Positions 7,468-11,520 of a stretch of 11,520 nucleotides of DNA are shown one piece after another; position 1 is the stretch's first letter, and every line of letters begins with the position of its first letter. The position numbers and the translations under genes were made by a program. Source of the stretch: Nitratifractor sp. (lineage in GTDB: Bacteria > Campylobacterota > Campylobacteria > Campylobacterales > Sulfurovaceae). The notes beneath the pieces were generated by a model that made no database searches, had not been told where the DNA came from, and saw only the letters and a program-made list of their open reading frames with translations. The DNA lies in the NCBI GenBank assembly GCA_015490055.1, contig WFYP01000270.1, positions 1 through 11,520 of the forward strand, written 5' to 3'.

Positions 7468-8477
7468 TGAGAGTTGCAATTAGTGGATTAAATAATACCG
7501 ATAATCCAGGTCCAGGTATTCCAGTTGCAAAGAGTTTAAAAGATGAGCATACTCTAATTGGCTTGAGTTACGACCCAAACGAGCCGGGGGTGTATCAAGA
7601 TTTTTTTGAAAAAGTCTATTTGATGCCATATCCATCTTTGGGGTATGAAGAGTTTAAAAATAGAGTTGTGCAAATTAAAGAGAAGTCGGATATTGACTTT
7701 ATTATTCCTAATTTAGATGCTGAATTACCACTCTATATTAAGTATCAAGATGAGATTAGCGAATTGGGAATTGGTAGTTATTTGCCATCTTTAGAGTGTT
7801 TTGAGATGCGAGATAAAAGTAAATTGCCAAAACTTAGCAAAGAGCTTGGTGTAAAACACCCAGAAACTATGGAAGTAGGTTCTCTTGATGATTTGATTGC
7901 GGCTACTAGAGAGTTTGGCTTTCCAATTATGGTAAAGGGGAATTACTATAAAGCTTATAAGGCGTATAGTTTAGATGAAGCAATCGATTACTACTACAAA
8001 ATCTCTAACGAATGGGGCTTTCCACTGCTAGCTCAGCAAGTTGTTAGTGGCGAAGAGATTAACTTTGTAGGTATTGGAAATGGCAAAGAGTTAGTTGGCG
8101 GAGTTGGTGCAAAAAAACTTACAACTACAGAGCTTGGCAAAGTTTGGAGTGCGGTTAGTATTAATAACCCAAAACTTTTAGAGCTTTCTCAAAAGTTTGT
8201 AGAGAGTACTGGCTGGAGAGGTGCTTTTGAGTTTGAAGCTATGGCAAATGGTAGCGAAATTTACTTAATCGAGATAAATCCTCGTTTCCCTGCTTGGGTC
8301 TATTTTAGTACACAACTTGGGGTTAATTTACCGCAAATGATGTTAGATTTAGCATCTGGCAAAGAGGTAGAGCCAAACTTTAATTATGAAAAAGAGAAGA
8401 TGTATATGAGGTTTGTAGATGAGACAATGGTCGATTTTACTGAATTTACAAAACTGTTAGCAACTAAAGAGAAATAG
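7467..8477 (+). CDS. ATP-grasp carboxylate-amine ligase
   Basis: The 336-residue product has the ATP-grasp layout. An N-terminal pre-ATP-grasp Rossmann-like half starts MRVAISGLNN and continues TDNPGPGIPVAKSL, resembling carbamoyl-phosphate synthase and PylC-like ligases. Lys157 in FPIMVKG should bind ATP. AFEFEAM (253-259) and IEINPRF (268-274) supply the acidic and Asn metal ligands, Glu269 and Asn271. GVNLPQMMLDL follows (285-295). The family activates a carboxylate as an acyl-phosphate and joins it to an amine or thiol. The substrate cannot be read from sequence, but the PqqD-like partner suggests a peptide or carrier, and the next gene suggests that an amino acid is added. The start overlaps the preceding stop by one base. 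Only weak pairing to 16S rRNA is visible, so translation probably relies on coupling. Cytoplasmic. All key residues are present. Confidence 0.88.
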   Translation: MRVAISGLNNTDNPGPGIPVAKSLKDEHTLIGLSYDPNEPGVYQDFFEKVYLMPYPSLGYEEFKNRVVQIKEKSDIDFIIPNLDAELPLYIKYQDEISELGIGSYLPSLECFEMRDKSKLPKLSKELGVKHPETMEVGSLDDLIAATREFGFPIMVKGNYYKAYKAYSLDEAIDYYYKISNEWGFPLLAQQVVSGEEINFVGIGNGKELVGGVGAKKLTTTELGKVWSAVSINNPKLLELSQKFVESTGWRGAFEFEAMANGSEIYLIEINPRFPAWVYFSTQLGVNLPQMMLDLASGKEVEPNFNYEKEKMYMRFVDETMVDFTEFTKLLATKEK

Positions 8478-8485
8478 GAGAAATT

Positions 8486-9820
8486 ATGAAATATCAAAAA
8501 CCAACAATAAATAGAGTAGATTTTGCACTTGCAAGTAAATATGGAAGCCCACTAAAGAGCCAAAAGATTAAAAGCAGTATCGATGGAGTAAGTGTAAACG
8601 AGCTTACAAAAGAGTATGGAAGCCCTCTTTTTGTATTTTCACAAAGAGCGATTGAAGAGAAGTACAATGAGCTATACGAAGCATTTAGCAGCCGTTATCC
8701 AGATGTTCAATTTTGGTGGAGTTATAAAACTAACTATTTAGATGCAATTTGCCAAGTGTTTCATAATTTGGGTTCAAAAGCAGAAGTTGTTAGTGAATTC
8801 GAGTATCAAAAGGCTAGACGCTTAGGAATAGAGGGTAAAGATATTATCTTTAACGGACCATATAAGCAAAAAGAGTTTTTAAAGCAAGCTGCCCTTGAGG
8901 GTGCAAAAATCCATATCGACCACCTGTATGAAATTAACGATTTAGAAGATGTTGCAGATGAGATTGGGCAAGAGATAAAAGTTGCTATTAGATGTAATAT
9001 GGATACAGGAATCTACCCTCAGTGGAGTAGATTTGGCTTTAATATCGATAATGGCGAAGCGTACGAAGCGATTAAGAGAATTTATGAGGGTAAAAAGCTT
9101 ATTTTAACAGGTTTGCATTCGCATATTGGTACATTTATGCTAAATGCAAACGCTTATGGGCAAGAGACTAAAAAGTTAATTGAACTTAAAAATAGAGTAG
9201 AAGAGGAGTTTGGCTACAATATCGAATATATCGATATAGGTGGTGGATTTGCTAGTAAGAGTAGATTAAAAGGTGTTTATCAAGCACCAGAAGTTATAGT
9301 TCCAAGTGCCGATGAGTATGCAGAGGCAATTACAAATGCAATTTTCGAGCACAATAAAGGCAATTTACCTAAGTTATTCCTTGAGACAGGAAGAGCTTTA
9401 ATTGATGAAGCTGGATACTTGCTAAGTAGTGTATTTGCATCTAAAAGAATGCCAGATGGTAAGAAGAGTTATATTATAGATGCTGGTGTAAACCTGCTAT
9501 ATACAAGCTTTTGGTACAACTTTGATATTATGCTAGATAAGCGATACGATGGAATTAATGAGCCATCTCAAATTAATGGACCATTATGTATGAATATCGA
9601 CATAATTGCCGAGAATATTATGCTACCACCATTAGATAGAGAGAGTGTTTTAACAATTTGGCCAGCTGGTGCATATAGTGTAACACAAGCGATGCAATTT
9701 ATTAGATATAAGCCAAGTATTGTACTAATCGATAAAGAGTCTAAAGCTCACTTAATTAAAGATGCTGACGATTTAGAGTACATCGTAGAAAAAGAGCATA
9801 TGCCAGAAGTTTTAAAGTAA
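8486..9820 (+). CDS. Fold-type III PLP decarboxylase, LysA/BtrK-like
   Basis: The 444-residue enzyme belongs to the diaminopimelate/ornithine decarboxylase family with alanine-racemase-type fold. Lys81 in WWSYKTN should form the PLP aldimine. HSHIG (211-215) and GGGFAS (252-257) form the cofactor pocket. ETGRA (300-304) corresponds to the phosphate-binding EPGR motif. GPLCMNID (365-372) aligns with the GxxCESxD motif, keeping Cys368 and Asp372. AGAYSV (394-399) aligns with the usual AGAYG. It should therefore be active. Departures at ETGR and CMNID, about 40 extra N-terminal residues, and the operon partners argue against housekeeping lysA. Paired with an ATP-grasp ligase it resembles BtrK, which decarboxylates glutamate while it is attached to a carrier protein; that match is by logic, not by alignment. 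AGGAG lies five bases before ATG 8486, eight bases after the ligase stop. Other substrates (carboxynorspermidine type) are possible. Confidence 0.88.
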   Translation: MKYQKPTINRVDFALASKYGSPLKSQKIKSSIDGVSVNELTKEYGSPLFVFSQRAIEEKYNELYEAFSSRYPDVQFWWSYKTNYLDAICQVFHNLGSKAEVVSEFEYQKARRLGIEGKDIIFNGPYKQKEFLKQAALEGAKIHIDHLYEINDLEDVADEIGQEIKVAIRCNMDTGIYPQWSRFGFNIDNGEAYEAIKRIYEGKKLILTGLHSHIGTFMLNANAYGQETKKLIELKNRVEEEFGYNIEYIDIGGGFASKSRLKGVYQAPEVIVPSADEYAEAITNAIFEHNKGNLPKLFLETGRALIDEAGYLLSSVFASKRMPDGKKSYIIDAGVNLLYTSFWYNFDIMLDKRYDGINEPSQINGPLCMNIDIIAENIMLPPLDRESVLTIWPAGAYSVTQAMQFIRYKPSIVLIDKESKAHLIKDADDLEYIVEKEHMPEVLK

Positions 9821-9826
9821 ATCGCT

Positions 9827-9833
9827 AAAAGGA
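9827..9833 (+). promoter_or_regulatory. Ribosome binding site AAAAGGA for the GTG 9839 start
   Basis: AAAAGGA ends five bases before GTG 9839-9841. The frame is the same as that of the decarboxylase and is separated from it by one stop at 9818-9820. GTG 9839 is the only well-placed start, since the first in-frame ATG is far inside the membrane domain. Confidence 0.65.
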
Positions 9834-9838
9834 TAGAA

Positions 9839-11520
9839 GTGCAGAAGTTAAATTTTTTACTAAAAGCCTACTTTTCAATACTATTTTTAAGTGATTGTAA
9901 AGCGGGCATTGTGCTTCTTGCACTCTCTTTTTTACTACCAAGTGTTGGCACATTAGGCTTGGTTGCAATATTCTCTAGTATTGTTTTTGCAGAAATTATA
10001 AGCGTAAGAGATGAGTATTTAAAACATGGATTTTACCTATATAACTCTTTGTTAGTAGGTATGGGGGTTGGTTACTATTTTGATATAACGCTATCTACAA
10101 TTATTTTAACGGCTATATTAGCTTCACTTACATTTCTATTTACATTTTCATTAAATAGAATATTTTTAAAATACTCTATTCCTATTTTATCGCTACCATT
10201 TGCATTTGTTGGTATGATATTTTACTTAGCAAGTTTAAAATATACAAACCTTTTAAGTAATATATTACACCGAAAGCCACTATTCGATATCTCTTTGCCT
10301 TTTGAGCCATTTTTTAAATCGATAGGAACTATCTTTTTCTTGCCATATGCTATTTCTGGGCTTGTCATAACTATTTTGCTTCTTATATATTCAAGAATAC
10401 TCTTCTTAATGGCTATTTTAGGCTTTGGAGTTGGAGTAGCTGTACATACAATTTTTGTCCCATTTTGCGACGCTTTAAATTCACCATATAACTTTAATTT
10501 TATATTAATTGCAATGTCGCTTGGCGGTATCTTTTTGATTGCTAATGTTAGAAACTATTTAATAGCTATGATAGCAGTTGCAATGTCTGCTGTATTAATA
10601 GATTCTATGGAAGTATTTTTAAATACTTACTCTCTACCAGTTTACACAATGCCATTTAATATTATTACCATACTTTTTTTAATGCTAACGGTAGCTATCG
10701 GCTATAAATATTACAATTATAATCCAAAGGATACACCAGAGAAATCACTTAATGCATTTCTTGCATCTATCTATAGGTTTGGTGGCAATGATATTAAGAT
10801 AAATTTGCCATTTATTGGAGAGTGGAGTGTCTATCAATCTTTTAATGATAAATGGACACATAAGGGTCCATGGCGTTATGCTTACGATTTTGTTGTTAGA
10901 AAAAATGGCAAAACTTATAAGGATGAAGGGCACTTTTTAGAAGATTATTATGCATTTGGGAAAGATGTTACATCTCCAATAAACGGATATGTTGTAGATA
11001 TAAGAAGTGATTTACCAGATAACTTTATAGGAAATGTAGATAGAGTTAATAATTGGGGAAATTATATTATAATCTACTCAAACTTTGGTTACTATGTAGA
11101 GATTTCTCACTTAATGCAAAATTCTATATCGGTAAATGTTGGCGATTACTTGCAAGTTGGTCAAATAATTGCAAAGTGCGGTAATAGCGGATATTCTCCA
11201 GAGCCTCATATCCATATACAAGTGCAGAAATATGCAGTTTTAGGAAGCGAAACAATAGCCTTTAAATTTATAGATTATATAAGTAATAATAAATTATACT
11301 ATTACAAATTACCAAAAACTGGAGACAGTATTAAAGCTACAAATATTGATAAGGCAACGCAATTACATTTAACATTTATTTTGGATGATAAATTCAAATT
11401 TATAGATAATAATGGTAACAAATATACACTTGTAGTAAAAATGAATGATATTGGAGAGTTCTATTTTAGCGATGGTGATAATGAACTGTTTTTCTATCTG
11501 GATAATAAGCTATTCTACTT
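9839..11520 (+). CDS. Urea-transporter fold fused to M23 zinc peptidase (3' end outside window)
   Basis: About 560 residues are visible and the frame is open at the window end. Residues 1 to about 292 are a complete two-fold urea transporter: FLSDCKAGIVLLALSF opens repeat 1, GFYLYNSLLVG (64-74) and PILSLPF (115-121) are its pore signatures, and the second repeat carries YNFNFILIAMSLGG (from 217) and LPVYTMPF (266-273). Residues about 322-465 are an M23 peptidase domain. His341 in THKGPWRYAYDF with Asp350 are likely zinc ligands (wider H-to-D spacing than LytM). His424 in ISHL is a likely catalytic residue, and GNSGYSPEPHIHIQ ends with His457 and His459. All metal and catalytic positions appear intact. 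A beta-rich tail follows to the window end. There is no signal peptide. Basic residues flank both ends of the membrane domain, which predicts a cytoplasmic peptidase, odd for a peptidoglycan hydrolase. The gene follows the decarboxylase by 18 bases. It may release and export the pathway product; urea transport alone is the conservative reading. Confidence 0.87.
   Translation, partial: MQKLNFLLKAYFSILFLSDCKAGIVLLALSFLLPSVGTLGLVAIFSSIVFAEIISVRDEYLKHGFYLYNSLLVGMGVGYYFDITLSTIILTAILASLTFLFTFSLNRIFLKYSIPILSLPFAFVGMIFYLASLKYTNLLSNILHRKPLFDISLPFEPFFKSIGTIFFLPYAISGLVITILLLIYSRILFLMAILGFGVGVAVHTIFVPFCDALNSPYNFNFILIAMSLGGIFLIANVRNYLIAMIAVAMSAVLIDSMEVFLNTYSLPVYTMPFNIITILFLMLTVAIGYKYYNYNPKDTPEKSLNAFLASIYRFGGNDIKINLPFIGEWSVYQSFNDKWTHKGPWRYAYDFVVRKNGKTYKDEGHFLEDYYAFGKDVTSPINGYVVDIRSDLPDNFIGNVDRVNNWGNYIIIYSNFGYYVEISHLMQNSISVNVGDYLQVGQIIAKCGNSGYSPEPHIHIQVQKYAVLGSETIAFKFIDYISNNKLYYYKLPKTGDSIKATNIDKATQLHLTFILDDKFKFIDNNGNKYTLVVKMNDIGEFYFSDGDNELFFYLDNKLFY

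Noticed and set aside
8486..9820. Housekeeping diaminopimelate decarboxylase (lysA).
   Set aside because: The fold is the same, but motif departures (ETGR, CMNID), the N-terminal extension and the PqqD/ATP-grasp neighbours favour a pathway-specific enzyme. Not fully excluded without phylogeny.
10745..10933. A 62-codon minus-strand frame.
   Set aside because: It lies antisense to the linker and first zinc ligand of the M23 domain, and has no supporting start signal.
10850..11225. A degenerate, non-catalytic M23 domain.
   Set aside because: His341, Asp350, His424, His457 and His459 are all present. Only the spacing between the first two is wider than in LytM, so I see no reason to call it inactive.

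Overview
The window is AT-rich DNA, and the reading frames, codon bias and promoters suggest a free-living Campylobacterota such as a Sulfurimonas- or Sulfurovum-like organism. The -10 boxes are good (TGGTATAAT, TGCTATTAT) but there is no convincing -35. This placement is an inference from style, not from a marker gene. I see no rRNA, tRNA, CRISPR array or insertion sequence.

Left block (about 1-6600, minus strand). A promoter near 6436 appears to drive a short operon. It encodes a conserved protein of about 138 aa, then a very large DUF4132 protein of 1661 aa, 10 bp apart. Six bases after the DUF4132 stop, a well-marked start opens a frame that dies after 30 codons. A HEAT-like helical protein continues in another frame and has no good start of its own. 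The tail of this operon looks like a broken or fused gene. DUF4132 proteins are known from E. coli (YehI/MolR type), where they sit with a MoxR ATPase and a VWA protein; neither partner is visible here.

Middle (about 6585-7233). A cytoplasmic single-domain rhodanese is followed by a hairpin terminator. A divergent promoter region of about 200 bp separates it from the right block and holds a conspicuous cluster of inverted repeats.

Right block (7234-11520, plus strand). This is the most interesting part: a tight operon of a PqqD-like peptide-binding protein, an ATP-grasp ligase, a fold-type III PLP decarboxylase, and a membrane protein that fuses a complete urea-transporter fold to an M23 zinc peptidase domain. 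The membrane gene runs off the window end. The first two genes overlap by 1 bp and the next two have strong ribosome binding sites at short spacing. The ligase plus decarboxylase pair recalls the BtrJ/BtrK logic of butirosin synthesis, where an amino acid is ligated to a carrier and decarboxylated while attached. My working model is a small pathway in which a peptide or carrier-bound amino acid is ligated, decarboxylated, cut by the peptidase domain, and the small product passed through the channel domain. The gene content is read directly; the pathway is inference.
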